In this document: one piece after another, positions 1-9,621 of the stretch
Numbering within the stretch: position 1 is the stretch's first letter
How the letters are laid out: each line of letters opens with the position of its first letter
Assembly (NCBI RefSeq): GCF_002221595.1
Contig: NZ_NHMP01000008.1
Span: forward strand, 1 to 64,000
Direction of reading: 5' to 3'
From: Turicimonas muris
GTDB lineage: Bacteria > Pseudomonadota > Gammaproteobacteria > Burkholderiales > Burkholderiaceae_F
DNA length: 64,000 nt
Position numbers and translations under genes: made by a program
The notes under the pieces: model-generated
The model's database searches: none
Seen by the model: only the letters and a program-made list of their open reading frames with translations
Told to the model about the DNA's origin: nothing

Positions 1-121
1 TTGCTATCTGCTTCTTTCAGCCTGTACATCACTGCACACACCTTGCAGATTCGCTAGCTCTTCCCACTAGCGGGCGAGCTCGGGACTTTCACCCTTTAGA
101 TTGCACTCATGCCGAGCACAC
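1..121 (-). mobile_element. 5' end of a class C group II intron (partial)
   Basis: Read on the minus strand from 121 downward, the sequence opens with GTGTGCTCGGCATG, continues with AAAGGGTGAAAGTCCCGA and later with GCTGAAAGAAGCAGATAGCAA-like sequence. This order of motifs matches the start of domain I of class C group II introns, as I remember it from the Oceanobacillus iheyensis intron. The GTGYG start is the group II 5' consensus. The insertion point is immediately after the T-tract of the mrp terminator (122-147), the target preference of class C introns. The rest of the intron, including any reverse transcriptase/maturase gene, lies outside the window. Homology is by eye; the secondary structure was not folded. 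Confidence 0.82.
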
Positions 122-147
122 AAAAAGCGGCCTCGGCCGCTTTTTTT
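122..147 (-). terminator. Terminator of mrp, target of the intron
   Basis: A GCGGC/GCCGC stem with a CTCG loop is flanked by A5 on one side and T7 on the other, so it can work in both directions. On the minus strand it lies 11 nt behind the mrp stop codon and is followed directly by the group II intron 5' end. Confidence 0.85.
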
Positions 148-158
148 AATTATGAAGA

Positions 159-1244
159 TTAGTCGTTAGAAACCTTGATGGAAGGCATCTTAGCGGAATA
201 GTCTTTATTTCTTTCAGAAACAAGAACACCGACCTTTCTAGCGATTTCTTTATAAACTTGAGCAACCTTACTGTCAGGTGCAGCTTCAACAATCGGCTCA
301 CCCTTGTCCATGCTGAGGCGGATATTGATGTCCAAAGGAATTTCGCCCAAAAATTTGACGCCGTATTGCTCAGCCATCTTCTTAGCTCCGCCCTCACCGA
401 AGATATGTTCTTCATGTCCGCACTTGCTGCAGATATGAGTAGCCATATTTTCAATAATACCGAGAATTGGAACATTGACCTTTTCAAACATGACCAAACC
501 CTTCTTGGCATCCATTAAAGCGATGTCCTGAGGAGTTGTGACCACGATAGCGCCGGTCAAAGGCACTTCCTGAGAAAGAGAAAGCTGAATATCGCCTGTT
601 CCCGGCGGCATATCTACAATCAAATAGTCGAGATCGTGCCAGTTTGTCTGCTTAATCAACTGTTGAAGAGCTGAAACCGCAAGAGGACCTCTCCAAATCA
701 TCGGCTCGTCCGGATCAATGAGTACTCCGATAGAAGCAACCTGCAAACCATGACCGTCTAACGGTTCAAGAGTCTTGCCGTCTTTTGTAACTGCACCGCC
801 TTTAAGACCAAGCATAGTCGGCTGGCTCGGACCGTAGATATCAGCATCCAACAAACCGACTTTTGCACCTTCTGCCTGAAGAGCCAGCGCTAAGTTAGCT
901 GCAACGGTGCTCTTGCCCACTCCGCCTTTGCCGGAGGAGACAGCGATAACGTTTCTGACGTTATCAAATACCTTTACGCCTCTCTGAACTTGATGAGCGA
1001 TGATGTTCTGTTTAACTTCAACATCAGCTTCAATATGATTCTCTGCCAATTTTGCTTCAACAAGATTCTTGACAACGGGAATTTGTGTTTTTGCGGGGTA
1101 GTCAAGGTCGATTAAAATTTTTAACTTATCGTCGACATCTTCAATTTTCTTAACTGACTTGGAAGCCACCAAATCTTTTCCGGTGTTTGGATCAACTACT
1201 TCCTTCAAAAGATGGCGAACTTTTTGTTCAATTTTTTCGTCCAT
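159..1244 (-). CDS. mrp: Mrp/NBP35-family iron-sulfur cluster carrier ATPase
   Basis: Cytosolic P-loop ATPase of the Mrp/ApbC/NBP35 family, which binds a labile 4Fe-4S cluster and hands it to apoproteins. The 361-residue product has an N-terminal MIP18-like domain (about 1-85), a deviant Walker A motif SSGKGGVGKST at 103-113, a DMPPGTGD segment near 211-218 and the cluster-binding pair C272/C275 (CSKC). Length is normal for the family. It is divergent from metG, the same pairing seen in many proteobacteria. A terminator and then an intron follow it. No unusual features in the protein itself. Confidence 0.95.
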   Translation of the reverse strand: MDEKIEQKVRHLLKEVVDPNTGKDLVASKSVKKIEDVDDKLKILIDLDYPAKTQIPVVKNLVEAKLAENHIEADVEVKQNIIAHQVQRGVKVFDNVRNVIAVSSGKGGVGKSTVAANLALALQAEGAKVGLLDADIYGPSQPTMLGLKGGAVTKDGKTLEPLDGHGLQVASIGVLIDPDEPMIWRGPLAVSALQQLIKQTNWHDLDYLIVDMPPGTGDIQLSLSQEVPLTGAIVVTTPQDIALMDAKKGLVMFEKVNVPILGIIENMATHICSKCGHEEHIFGEGGAKKMAEQYGVKFLGEIPLDINIRLSMDKGEPIVEAAPDSKVAQVYKEIARKVGVLVSERNKDYSAKMPSIKVSND

Positions 1245-1542
1245 GTAGAACTCCAGTTATTAGTTCTGAAAAAGATCTGTTAAGTTTACCTCACGACCAA
1301 AGAGATACCCTAATTGATTGTTTCAAAACGGATCAAAAAAAGTTGTGACATATTCTATGAAACCCAGCGCTTCAAATGAGACTTCGGCCGCAAAAGTAAG
1401 ACTGAAGTTCAATGCTCAAAAAGAGAATTACTCAATGTGCCTGATTTTCTGTTGGTCAGCTGATCGCAGCAAGAAGAAGCTCTGCCAGAAAGAGTAAAAT
1501 TAAGAGTTTCACGTTAACTAAATCTTTAGCAGAACTTTAAAC
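1245..1542. other. Divergent mrp/metG intergenic region
   Basis: About 298 nt separate the two start codons. It must hold promoters for both genes, but I see no convincing -35/-10 pair, and metG has only a weak ribosome-binding site. An imperfect TTGA-N5-TCAA element at 1314-1326 is one base short of the FNR spacing. No tRNA, riboswitch or small ORF that I can support. Confidence 0.4.
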
Positions 1543-3645
1543 ATGAGTAAACGCACCATATTCCTGACTACCGCTCTCCCATATGCGAACGGTAATTTTC
1601 ACATGGGCCACATTGTTGAGTACATTCAAGCTGACATTTGGGTCCGTCATCAACGCATGGGCGACAACACTGTCCACTTTGTAGGTGCCGATGATGCACA
1701 TGGTGCGCCAATCATGATTTCTGCCCAAAAATTAGGCATCTCTCCGGAAGCTTTCGTTAAGAAAATTTCCGAAGGCCGCAAACAGTACATTGACGGTTTT
1801 TACATCAAGTTTGATCACTGGCACTCCACAGACAGCAAAGAAAATACCGAACTTTCTTGCGAAATTTATCATCGCCTCAAAGACGCCGGTTTGATCTATA
1901 CAAAGGATATTGAACAGTTCTACGATCCGGAAAAGAAGATGTTTTTGGCTGACCGCTTCATTAAAGGCAAATGTCCTAAGTGCGGTGCCGAAGATCAATA
2001 CGGGGATTCTTGCGAAGTCTGCGGTGCAGTATATGCTCCGACCGAACTCATTGAACCCTATTCGGCTCTTTCCGGAGCAAAACCTGAATTAAGGAAAAGT
2101 ACTCACTACTTCTTTAAGCTCTCCGATCCAAAATGCGTAGAGTTCTTGAGAGATTGGACCAAGGGAGTTGCTGCCGACGGATCGTTAAGACTGCAGCCGC
2201 AAATTATCGCTAAGACAGAAGAATGGCTTGGAAAAGACGGCGATCTCTCTGATTGGGACATCAGCCGTGATGCTCCCTATTTCGGCATCGAAATTCCTGA
2301 TGCACCGGGCAAATATTTCTATGTTTGGCTCGACGCCCCTATCGGCTACCTCGCAAGCTTAAAAGCCTATTGCGAATTAAAAGGAATTAACTTCCAAGCC
2401 TTGTTAGAAACTTCCACAACTGAACAGATCCACATTATCGGAAAAGACATTGCCTACTTCCATACTCTCTTCTGGCCGGCAATGCTTCAATTTTCCGGCA
2501 AGCCCTTCAAGACCCCGGATCATGTTTGGTGCCACGGTTTCTTAACCGTTTACAACAGAAAGATGAGTAAGAGCCGCGGAACCGGCCTTGATCCTATCGC
2601 CTATCTGAATTTAGGTATGGATCCGGAATGGCTCCGTTATTATCTGGCCTACAAACTCAACTCTAAGGTTGAAGATATCGATTTCAATCCCGAAGACTTC
2701 ATCCAAAGAGCCAACACCGACTTGGTCGGCAAGTATGTAAACATTGCCAGCCGCTCCGCCGGTTTTATCCTCAAGAGATTCGACGGCAAAGTCGATGCTG
2801 ATGCGATTACTGACAGCGACCTCGTCAGCGATGTGAAGTCCTTCTCGAACGCCATTAGAGATTTCTATGAGGCCAGAGAATATAACAAGGCCATGAGAAA
2901 AGTCATGGAACTTGCCGATAAAGTCAATGAATACGTTGACAGTCAAAAACCGTGGGAATTAGCAAAGAGCGAAGAGAACCGCGCTAAGCTTCATGCCGTA
3001 TGCTCTATCGTCTTGGAAGCTTTCCGTCTTCTGACTTTGTATTTGAAGCCTGTTCTTCCGAGAACTGCTTCTCAGGTTGAAGACTTCCTCGGCTGCTGCG
3101 ACCTGAACTGGGAAACCGTCCAAAATTCATTAAATGCCGAAACTCACATCAAGCCATTCAAGCATTTGATGACGCGTGCGACTCCCGACCAGCTCACACA
3201 ATTATTTGAACTCAGCAACCCTGCTAACAAAGCAAAAGCTGAAGAAAAAGCTAAAGAGGCAGTCTCCGATGAAAACAAAGATGAATTCGTCTTTGAACCC
3301 CTACAGCCCAATATCACCTTTGACGATTTCGCTAAATTAGATTTGCGTGTAGCAAAAATCGTCAACTGCACTAAAGTTGAAAAGAGCAAGAAACTCCTTC
3401 AGCTGACAGTGGATGTAGGCGAAGGAAAAACAAGAAACATTTTCTCCGGTATTGCCAATTTCTATAAACCCGAAGACTTAATCGGTAAATTGACGGTCAT
3501 TGTTGCTAACCTTGAACCTCGCAAAATGATGGGTCAGTTTTCTGAAGGAATGCTTCTTTCTGCTTCTGACGGCAGTGAGAAGACCTCCGGCTTGTATCTG
3601 TTAAACCCTGATTGCGGTGCTAAACCGGGCATGCGTTTGCACTAG
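1543..3645 (+). CDS. metG: Methionine-tRNA ligase
   Basis: Charges tRNA-Met with methionine in the cytosol. The 700-residue class I synthetase carries the HIGH-type signature HMGH at 20-23, a four-cysteine zinc knuckle (C144, C147, C157, C160) and KMSKS at 340-344. The last about 100 residues (from [12 protein letters not shown]) form the EMAP/Trbp111-like tRNA-binding domain used for dimerisation, so this is the long form of the enzyme. The start is set by the family N-terminus (TTALPYANG). Upstream sequence lacks a good Shine-Dalgarno. A strong terminator follows. Confidence 0.97.
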   Translation: MSKRTIFLTTALPYANGNFHMGHIVEYIQADIWVRHQRMGDNTVHFVGADDAHGAPIMISAQKLGISPEAFVKKISEGRKQYIDGFYIKFDHWHSTDSKENTELSCEIYHRLKDAGLIYTKDIEQFYDPEKKMFLADRFIKGKCPKCGAEDQYGDSCEVCGAVYAPTELIEPYSALSGAKPELRKSTHYFFKLSDPKCVEFLRDWTKGVAADGSLRLQPQIIAKTEEWLGKDGDLSDWDISRDAPYFGIEIPDAPGKYFYVWLDAPIGYLASLKAYCELKGINFQALLETSTTEQIHIIGKDIAYFHTLFWPAMLQFSGKPFKTPDHVWCHGFLTVYNRKMSKSRGTGLDPIAYLNLGMDPEWLRYYLAYKLNSKVEDIDFNPEDFIQRANTDLVGKYVNIASRSAGFILKRFDGKVDADAITDSDLVSDVKSFSNAIRDFYEAREYNKAMRKVMELADKVNEYVDSQKPWELAKSEENRAKLHAVCSIVLEAFRLLTLYLKPVLPRTASQVEDFLGCCDLNWETVQNSLNAETHIKPFKHLMTRATPDQLTQLFELSNPANKAKAEEKAKEAVSDENKDEFVFEPLQPNITFDDFAKLDLRVAKIVNCTKVEKSKKLLQLTVDVGEGKTRNIFSGIANFYKPEDLIGKLTVIVANLEPRKMMGQFSEGMLLSASDGSEKTSGLYLLNPDCGAKPGMRLH

Positions 3646-3661
3646 TAAAATCACCTAATTG

Positions 3662-3715
3662 ACTCTAACTTTCGGTCAAAAACCTGTTATTTCTACCGAA
3701 AGTTAGAGTTTTTCT
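3662..3715 (+). terminator. Terminator of metG
   Basis: A 15-bp perfect inverted repeat (3662-3676 with 3695-3709) is followed by a T-rich run. It lies 17 nt behind the metG stop. Confidence 0.93.
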
Positions 3716-3772
3716 ATTTTTGAGGGATACACTCTCAAAACTTCAATCTTCACTTGCCAACGAAATTTAGAA

Positions 3773-5530
3773 ATGACTGCACGTCAGCATATTGTGGATG
3801 CTTTGCATCGCTTTCCGCTAGCAACTTTCCACCCTGCCTCTTTTAATATTCTTAAAGATTATTCCGTTAACAAATTTACCAGTGACCTGTCTGCAGGTCT
3901 GACGGTAGGTGTGGTTGCTCTTCCGCTTGCCATGGCTTTTGCCATTGCCTCCGGCATGACTCCTGAAGCGGGTATTTATACGGCCATTGTGGCAGGATTC
4001 TTAATTTCCTTGCTCGGCGGCTGCAAAGTGCAGATCGGAGGTCCGGCAGGTGCCTTCATCGTTATTGTCTACGGCATCATTGCTCAGTTCGGCGTAGGCG
4101 GTCTTTTAGCGGCAACTTTTATCTCCGGCATCTTCCTATTTATTATGGGGCTGCTGAAGATAGGAAGTTTTATTCGCTTCATTCCCGTATCCATTGTTAT
4201 CGGCTTTACCAACGGTATTGCGGTTCTTATCGGCTTATCACAGGTCAAGGATTTTCTCGGCCTTGATATCGCTAAAATGCCGGCTGACTTTTTCAGTCAA
4301 ATCTCCACTTTATACGGAGCAATTTCAACCGTTAATCCATACGCCGTCGGCATCGGTCTTCTTTCTTTAATTATTGTTTTCCTTTGGCCGAGAAGCTGGA
4401 CCCAGGGAGGTGCCCCTTGGAAACGCTGGATGGCACGAATCCCCAGTACCGTCATTGTGCTAATCATCATGACTTCTGCAGTGACGTTCATGGACCTTCC
4501 CGTGGAGACTATCGGTTCCAAGTTCGGAGGCATTCCTCAGGGTCTTCCCAAACTCCAATTGCCTGAAGTCTCTTGGACCTCCTTTAATCAGCTTATCGGA
4601 CCTGCTTTGACACTGGCACTGCTCGGCGCCATTGAATCTCTTCTCTGTGCCCGCGTAGCCGATGCGATGACAGATGAGCGTCATGATCCTAATCAAGAAT
4701 TGATGGGACAAGGCATTGCAAACTGTATCGTGCCGTTTATCGGCGGTTTGCCTTCTACCGGCACAATTGCCCGTACCGTTACCAACATTAAGAGCGGTGC
4801 GGTCTCTCCTGTCGCAGGCATGGTTCACAGTATCACCTTGCTGATTATTGTCCTTGTTGCAGCTCCGTTGGCTTCTAACGTACCTTTAGCCTGCTTATCT
4901 GCCATCCTTCTCTTCATGGCCTTTAACATGGGAAATTGGCACGAGTTTATCCGACTCAGACAATTCACTATGTCCTACAAGGCTACTCTTTTGGCAACCT
5001 TCTTCCTAACAGTCATCTTCGACTTGACCGTTGCCGTAGAAGTTGGTCTGATGACAGCTGCAGTGTTCTTCCTTTACAGAATGAACACCCTGACGCGCGT
5101 GCTTCCTCTGCATCTGCCGTTTAATGCCTCCTACGGCATTGAAGCCTGGGTTATGGAAGGCGCATTGTTCTTCGGCTCAGTTTCCAAACTGGAAATCGTG
5201 ACGGATCCGAAGCACATCATTGATCCTCATTCTCCGGACGTCATTATCTTCAATTTCACGGATCTTCTCTCTATCGATAACAGCGCTCTCGATATTATTG
5301 AGAAATTCCAGAAGAACCTTTTGGCTCACGGAAAGATTTTGGTTATTGCCGGTGCGAACGGCCATCCTCTTAAACAAATGGAACGTCTTGGCATGACCAA
5401 GACACTAGGCAAGTATCTTGTCGGAGACATGGACGAAGCTATCAAGGTGGGCGAAGAGTTCTTAGAAGAAAAGAGGCTTCAGAAGGAAAAGAAAGCCGCG
5501 CACGAAGATATCCGCATCGTTGAAAAGTAG
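3773..5530 (+). CDS. SulP-family anion transporter with STAS domain
   Basis: Inner-membrane carrier of the SulP/SLC26 family, which moves sulfate, bicarbonate or dicarboxylates with H+ or Na+. The 585-residue protein has a conserved N-terminal core (LTVGVVALPLAMAFAIASG, then GGCKVQIGGPAGAF near 83-96), about a dozen hydrophobic segments to about residue 435, and a cytosolic STAS domain at about 445-565. Substrate cannot be read from the sequence: DauA-like succinate, BicA-like bicarbonate and sulfate remain open. It is a single-gene unit between two terminators; no carbonic anhydrase or sulfate assimilation gene is adjacent. Confidence 0.9.
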   Translation: MTARQHIVDALHRFPLATFHPASFNILKDYSVNKFTSDLSAGLTVGVVALPLAMAFAIASGMTPEAGIYTAIVAGFLISLLGGCKVQIGGPAGAFIVIVYGIIAQFGVGGLLAATFISGIFLFIMGLLKIGSFIRFIPVSIVIGFTNGIAVLIGLSQVKDFLGLDIAKMPADFFSQISTLYGAISTVNPYAVGIGLLSLIIVFLWPRSWTQGGAPWKRWMARIPSTVIVLIIMTSAVTFMDLPVETIGSKFGGIPQGLPKLQLPEVSWTSFNQLIGPALTLALLGAIESLLCARVADAMTDERHDPNQELMGQGIANCIVPFIGGLPSTGTIARTVTNIKSGAVSPVAGMVHSITLLIIVLVAAPLASNVPLACLSAILLFMAFNMGNWHEFIRLRQFTMSYKATLLATFFLTVIFDLTVAVEVGLMTAAVFFLYRMNTLTRVLPLHLPFNASYGIEAWVMEGALFFGSVSKLEIVTDPKHIIDPHSPDVIIFNFTDLLSIDNSALDIIEKFQKNLLAHGKILVIAGANGHPLKQMERLGMTKTLGKYLVGDMDEAIKVGEEFLEEKRLQKEKKAAHEDIRIVEK

Positions 5531-5554
5531 GCTGAGTTCTTAATCCTTCTTCGT

Positions 5555-5590
5555 AAAAATCCCGCAGCGTTTTGTTCTGCGGGATTTTTT
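5555..5590 (+). terminator. Terminator of the SulP gene
   Basis: AAAATCCCGCAG pairs with CTGCGGGATTTT around a short loop, followed by T6. The A/T flanks make it usable on both strands. Confidence 0.93.
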
Positions 5591-5600
5591 ATTCCTAAAA

Positions 5601-5645
5601 GAAAAACTGCTGAGATTCAGAACTCCGAAGACTCAGCAGTTTTTC
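5601..5645 (-). terminator. Terminator of the malic enzyme gene
   Basis: A 14-bp stem (5601-5614 with 5632-5645, ACTGCTGAG core) is followed on the minus strand by T5CT4. It lies just behind the malic enzyme stop codon. Confidence 0.88.
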
Positions 5646-5663
5646 AAAAACCTTTAGAGAAGA

Positions 5664-7286
5664 CTAGTCAAGGTACTTAGGTTTGTACATGTAGTCTTCC
5701 AAAGCAGCCGTCAAATCAGCAGGTTTTTCGATCTGGGCGATACCGCTTTCTAAGCAATATTCAGCAACTCTCTGTGCGATATGACGAGATACTGAACGAA
5801 CTTCTGTCAAAGACGGGAAGAGGCTTCCGTTAGCCAAATCTTCGTCTGTAACAGTTTCAGTCAATGCACGAGCAGCTGCCAAGAACACGCCGTCAGGAAT
5901 TAAACTGGCTTTAGTGTACAAGGCTCCCAAGCCGATTCCCGGGAAGACGTAGCTGTTGTTGCCTTGACGAGGAACAAAAGTCTTGCCGTTTAATTCAACC
6001 GGAGGGAAGGGGCTGCCGCAAGCAAAGAGACAACGTCCTTCTGTATACGTATAAGCTTCACGTGCTGTGCACTCTGCTTTGGATGTCGGGTTAGACAAAG
6101 CAAAGATGATAGGACGTTCATTCAATCTTGCCATTGCGCCTAATACATATGCGTTGAAGGCACCGGACTGAGCGGCCAAACCTACGATAGCTGTCGGCTT
6201 AACGGTTTCAATTGCATCCAAGAAAGTTGTGCAAGGTTCCACATCTTTGGCATAAAGTGCTTTGTCATGAGACAAGTTGTCTCTTGAAGAAACAACAAGG
6301 CCCTTAGAATCAAAGAGGAAGATTCTGTCTCTTGCCTGCTGTTCCGTCAAACCTTCGGCAATCATTGCCTGAACAAGTAAATTAGAGCAGCCGAGAGCGG
6401 CTTCACCGGCGCCTAAGAACAAAATCTTTTCGTCGGAAACCTTTGTTCCTTTGGCTTTTGTTGCAGACATGAATCCGGAGACAGTAACGGAAGCTGTGCC
6501 TTGGATATCATCATTAAAGCAAGTAACCTTGTCTCTCCAAATTTCAAGGAGTTTAAATGCGTGGCGGTTAGCAAAGTCTTCGAACTGAATTAATACACCC
6601 GGCCAACGTTTGCGAACGGCCAAAATAAATTCTTCTAAGAGTTCGTAGTATGCGTCTCCGTCAACTCTGGGATGTTGCAGACCAAGATACAGAGGATCTT
6701 TGAGCAATGCAGGATTGTTTGTGCCAACGTCAATGCAAACAGGCAGAGAACGTTCCGGATGGATACCGGCACAAGCTGTGTAGAGGGAAAGCTTTCCTTT
6801 TGGAATACCCATACCGCCGGTACCCAGGTCTCCGAGACCTAAAATTCTTTCACCGTCGGTAACGACAATAATGTCAACATTTTCCTGCGGACAATTGCTG
6901 ACAAGTTCAGCAACTTGCCCTTTATCTTCGATGGAAACATATAGACCGTCGGTATTACGGAAAATATGGTCATAGTCCATACAGGCTTTGCCCACTGTTG
7001 GTGTGTAGACGATTGGCATTAATTCTTCGATGTGATTGATTAACACATAGAAGTAAAGCGTACGATTTCTATGGCGTAAAGAATCGAGGAGTTCATATTT
7101 GACCAAGTTGTCATCCGTCTCTCTCACTCTTTCCATAAATCTTTTGGCTTGAAGCTCGATTGTCAAAATTCTGGGCGGTAAAAGACCGCGGAGTTTTAAT
7201 TTTTCCCTAGCTTCTTTACTGAAGGCAGTTCCTTCATTAACGTAAGGATTTCTTAAAACATTGACTCCTTCTAAGGGCTGAGCCAT
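5664..7286 (-). CDS. maeA: NAD-dependent malic enzyme
   Basis: Oxidative decarboxylation of malate to pyruvate with NAD(P). The 540-residue length and the motifs YTPTVGKAC, GLGDLGTGGMGIPKGK and FNDDIQGTA mark the long, SfcA/MaeA-type enzyme rather than the short form fused to phosphotransacetylase. The Rossmann segment FLGAGEAALG lies in the second half. I use the ATG at 7286 (MAQPLEG), which has GGAGAAA 6 nt upstream. An in-frame TTG at 7301 would overlap that ribosome-binding site and is less likely. It is a single gene with its own terminator. Confidence 0.95.
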   Translation of the reverse strand: MAQPLEGVNVLRNPYVNEGTAFSKEAREKLKLRGLLPPRILTIELQAKRFMERVRETDDNLVKYELLDSLRHRNRTLYFYVLINHIEELMPIVYTPTVGKACMDYDHIFRNTDGLYVSIEDKGQVAELVSNCPQENVDIIVVTDGERILGLGDLGTGGMGIPKGKLSLYTACAGIHPERSLPVCIDVGTNNPALLKDPLYLGLQHPRVDGDAYYELLEEFILAVRKRWPGVLIQFEDFANRHAFKLLEIWRDKVTCFNDDIQGTASVTVSGFMSATKAKGTKVSDEKILFLGAGEAALGCSNLLVQAMIAEGLTEQQARDRIFLFDSKGLVVSSRDNLSHDKALYAKDVEPCTTFLDAIETVKPTAIVGLAAQSGAFNAYVLGAMARLNERPIIFALSNPTSKAECTAREAYTYTEGRCLFACGSPFPPVELNGKTFVPRQGNNSYVFPGIGLGALYTKASLIPDGVFLAAARALTETVTDEDLANGSLFPSLTEVRSVSRHIAQRVAEYCLESGIAQIEKPADLTAALEDYMYKPKYLD

Positions 7287-7319
7287 AACAAATTTCTCCA
7301 AAAAGAAAAAAATAGATTC

Positions 7320-7344
7320 GGGCGGAGACGAGCCCCGCCCTTTT
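7320..7344 (-). terminator. Possible terminator behind the ClC gene
   Basis: GGGCGG (7320-7325) pairs with CCGCCC (7335-7340). On the minus strand the T-rich run is displaced by about 7 nt, so termination would be weak. It also lies in the malic enzyme leader and could act there. Confidence 0.4.
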
Positions 7345-7363
7345 ATACTCTCGTTCAGCTAGA

Positions 7364-7390
7364 GTTTATCTCTTTAACCTTAAGATAAAC
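7364..7390 (-). repeat. Inverted repeat between clcA and maeA
   Basis: GTTTATC (7364-7370) pairs with GATAAAC (7384-7390), with partial pairing inside. It has no T-tract. It may be an operator or a leader hairpin of the malic enzyme mRNA. Confidence 0.4.
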
Positions 7391-7417
7391 GCTCATAAGG
7401 CAACAATTTGTTTGTTC

Positions 7418-8821
7418 TTACCCAAACAGCACTTGTTTTCCTTCTTTCTGAAGTTGTTTAACCTCAGGAATTCTAAGTCTCAAAGCCGTGTAAATCGGCA
7501 GATCCTTCAAGCACTTAGCGGTAAAGAAAGCTACCGCACTGGCGCCGATCATAGCCAACGTCAGATCCCAGCAAGCGGTCATTTCCAGAATCAAGAGCAC
7601 CCCGGTAAAGGGCGCACGAATTGTCGCCCCGAAAAATGCGCTCATACCGACCGCACAGAAGGCCAATGGACTGACCTCTATCCCTACTAATCCAAGAGCC
7701 CAAGCAAACACATGGCCTAAAATCCCGCCCATGAGAAGCAAGGGAGAAAACAATCCGCCGGGCACCCCTGTTGAATAGCAAAGCGGTGCAAAGATCCAAC
7801 GAATAAGACCAAAGATCAATACAATCTGGATAGGATAGGCGTAATTCAGCATATCCTGACCCAAATTATCACCGCCGCCTGCTAAGTAAGGCGCATACCA
7901 AAGAAGCAGAGCAACCACGATTCCAACAATGCCTGCCTTAACCTCCGGCAGAACATGTTTGAAATAATCGTTGAGATTCAAAAGAATCAGTACGGATTTG
8001 TTGTACAGAACTCCCATTGCTCCGATAAATATGCCGAACAAAATCAAGGCAAATACTTCCTTAACATTCGGAATAGCAAAAGATCTTTGGATAACGTCAT
8101 AATCCGGCTGAGCCCCGAGAATTGTCATAGAAGTAGAACAGCCTACAAGTACACAAAGCATGGTAGAAATTACCAAACTCGGTTTAATATCCTTGGTCAC
8201 TTCTTCAAAAGTAAACATGGCCCCGCCCAATGGTGCGGAGAAAGCCACTCCCAGACCGGTGCCTGCGGAGGCAATCGTTAAAAACTTCAGCTTGGTATAG
8301 TCCAGCTTGAAGATTCTGCCGAGAGTACCGCCGATGGAAGCCCCCATCTGGACGGTTGGACCTTCTCGGCCAAGTGCCATCCCGCTTCCCAGCGTCAAAA
8401 GGCCGCCGAAAAATTTTACAAAAAGGATTGGCAGGCGTGCCGGCTCATGTTCGTTGTGCCACATGGCCTCAACGTATTGAATTCCGCTTCCTCCGGCAGT
8501 CGGCGCAAAACGAACCAAGAATCTTCCGACAACGGCGCAGCCGACGCAAATTGCAATTAATGTCAGAAGACCTTCAAAAGTGCCGGCGGTATGGGCCCAA
8601 GAAGCAAGTTGATTACGGTATTTGTCGGCCATATAAAGGAAGTATTGGAAGTATCCTCCTGCCAAACCCGTCAAAAAGCCGGCAACCATACAAAGCACTA
8701 AGAACCAACACAATGAACCCACGGACTCTTTTCCTAAGGTTGTTGCACTGTCTTGCGGAGGCAGTCCCGCAACAGGCGGAGTTTGCGGGGGAACTGTCTG
8801 ATTGGTTTTATTGGTAGACAT
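7418..8821 (-). CDS. clcA: ClC-family chloride/proton antiporter
   Basis: Inner-membrane ClC protein of 467 residues exchanging chloride for protons. GREGPTVQMGASIGG carries the gating glutamate. The internal glutamate pair FTFEE and the tyrosine in DLPIYTAL match positions used for proton and chloride coordination in ClcA, so it is predicted to be an antiporter rather than a channel. STGVPGGLFSPLLLMGG is the second ion-binding loop. The proline-rich first about 25 residues are cytosolic. In E. coli this class supports extreme acid resistance; adjacency to malic enzyme does not prove a shared role. AGAGG precedes the ATG. Confidence 0.92.
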   Translation of the reverse strand: MSTNKTNQTVPPQTPPVAGLPPQDSATTLGKESVGSLCWFLVLCMVAGFLTGLAGGYFQYFLYMADKYRNQLASWAHTAGTFEGLLTLIAICVGCAVVGRFLVRFAPTAGGSGIQYVEAMWHNEHEPARLPILFVKFFGGLLTLGSGMALGREGPTVQMGASIGGTLGRIFKLDYTKLKFLTIASAGTGLGVAFSAPLGGAMFTFEEVTKDIKPSLVISTMLCVLVGCSTSMTILGAQPDYDVIQRSFAIPNVKEVFALILFGIFIGAMGVLYNKSVLILLNLNDYFKHVLPEVKAGIVGIVVALLLWYAPYLAGGGDNLGQDMLNYAYPIQIVLIFGLIRWIFAPLCYSTGVPGGLFSPLLLMGGILGHVFAWALGLVGIEVSPLAFCAVGMSAFFGATIRAPFTGVLLILEMTACWDLTLAMIGASAVAFFTAKCLKDLPIYTALRLRIPEVKQLQKEGKQVLFG

Positions 8822-8893
8822 AATGGCCTCTTTTTTCTTTGTATGCTTAGAATAAAGGCCAAAACAGCTGAGGGTGAGTCAATATCCTTCAAA

Positions 8894-8926
8894 ATGAGAA
8901 CAGGACCTTAACGGTCCTGTTCTTTT
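8894..8926 (-). terminator. Terminator of tolB-pal-cpoB
   Basis: A 10-bp perfect stem GAACAGGACC (8898-8907) with GGTCCTGTTC (8913-8922). The minus-strand tail is TCATTTT, a modest T-tract; the plus-strand tail is TTTT. It separates cpoB from the ClC gene. Confidence 0.75.
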
Positions 8927-8940
8927 GTGCTTAACGGCAA

Positions 8941-9621
8941 TTACATTTGACTCTTTGCCATCTTCGCGGCTTCGCTCTTCGGGAAACGCTTGATTAACTG
9001 TTGGAACGTTTGTTTAGCGTCCTCCGTTTTCTTAGTATCCATTTGAGCCATACCGATAATCAGCATTGCTTCGGGTACCTTTGCATGGCGAGGGAAGTTC
9101 TTCACTAAAGCTGACTCTGTATCGATAGCTTTTTTGAAGTCTCCCTTTCCATAGTAGCTGCTTCCTAACCAGTACATAGCTTCCGGATAGAACTCGGAAC
9201 CTCTGTTTTTCTGGATGAAAGTATTGAATGCGGAGATAGCTTTAGCATACGCACTTTGATTCAACAATTTCAAAGCGTTATCGAGTTCTTGCCTCTGTTG
9301 GATCTTTTTATCCTGCGCAGCCTGGTTGGCTTGAACCTTCGGATCCATTTCCTGAATCTTGGTATTCAGATCACCGACCATGTTCTGCTGTTTCCCATAG
9401 GAATTTTTCAGGTCATCGAGCTGACCTCTGAGGTTTTTAACCTCTTTTGTCAGCGACTCAATGCGCTCGTACAGCCGCATTTGCGTTTCCTGCTGGGTCT
9501 GCATTTGGGCGCGTAATTCGACAATCGCCCTTCTTGCTTCATCATCTCCGAAGAGAGCATGCGCAGGATTGGCAAGAGTTGCAAAAACGATCAAGGAAGA
9601 GGCAAGTAAGCTAGTTCTCAT
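8941..9621 (-). CDS. cpoB: Cell division coordinator CpoB (YbgF)
   Basis: Periplasmic protein that links the Tol-Pal machine to PBP1B during constriction. The 226-residue product has a Sec signal peptide ending near AHA (residue 23), a coiled-coil trimerisation segment at about 25-95 and TPR repeats at about 105-226 (AKAISAFNTFIQ, FYPEAMYWLGSSYYGKGDFKKAI). Its ATG overlaps the pal stop by 4 nt, so it is translationally coupled as the last gene of tolB-pal-cpoB. Confidence 0.93.
   Translation of the reverse strand: MRTSLLASSLIVFATLANPAHALFGDDEARRAIVELRAQMQTQQETQMRLYERIESLTKEVKNLRGQLDDLKNSYGKQQNMVGDLNTKIQEMDPKVQANQAAQDKKIQQRQELDNALKLLNQSAYAKAISAFNTFIQKNRGSEFYPEAMYWLGSSYYGKGDFKKAIDTESALVKNFPRHAKVPEAMLIIGMAQMDTKKTEDAKQTFQQLIKRFPKSEAAKMAKSQM

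Noticed and set aside
1314-1326. FNR-like TTGA-N5-TCAA between mrp and metG
   Set aside because: The spacing is one base short of the FNR consensus and neither gene is a usual FNR target.
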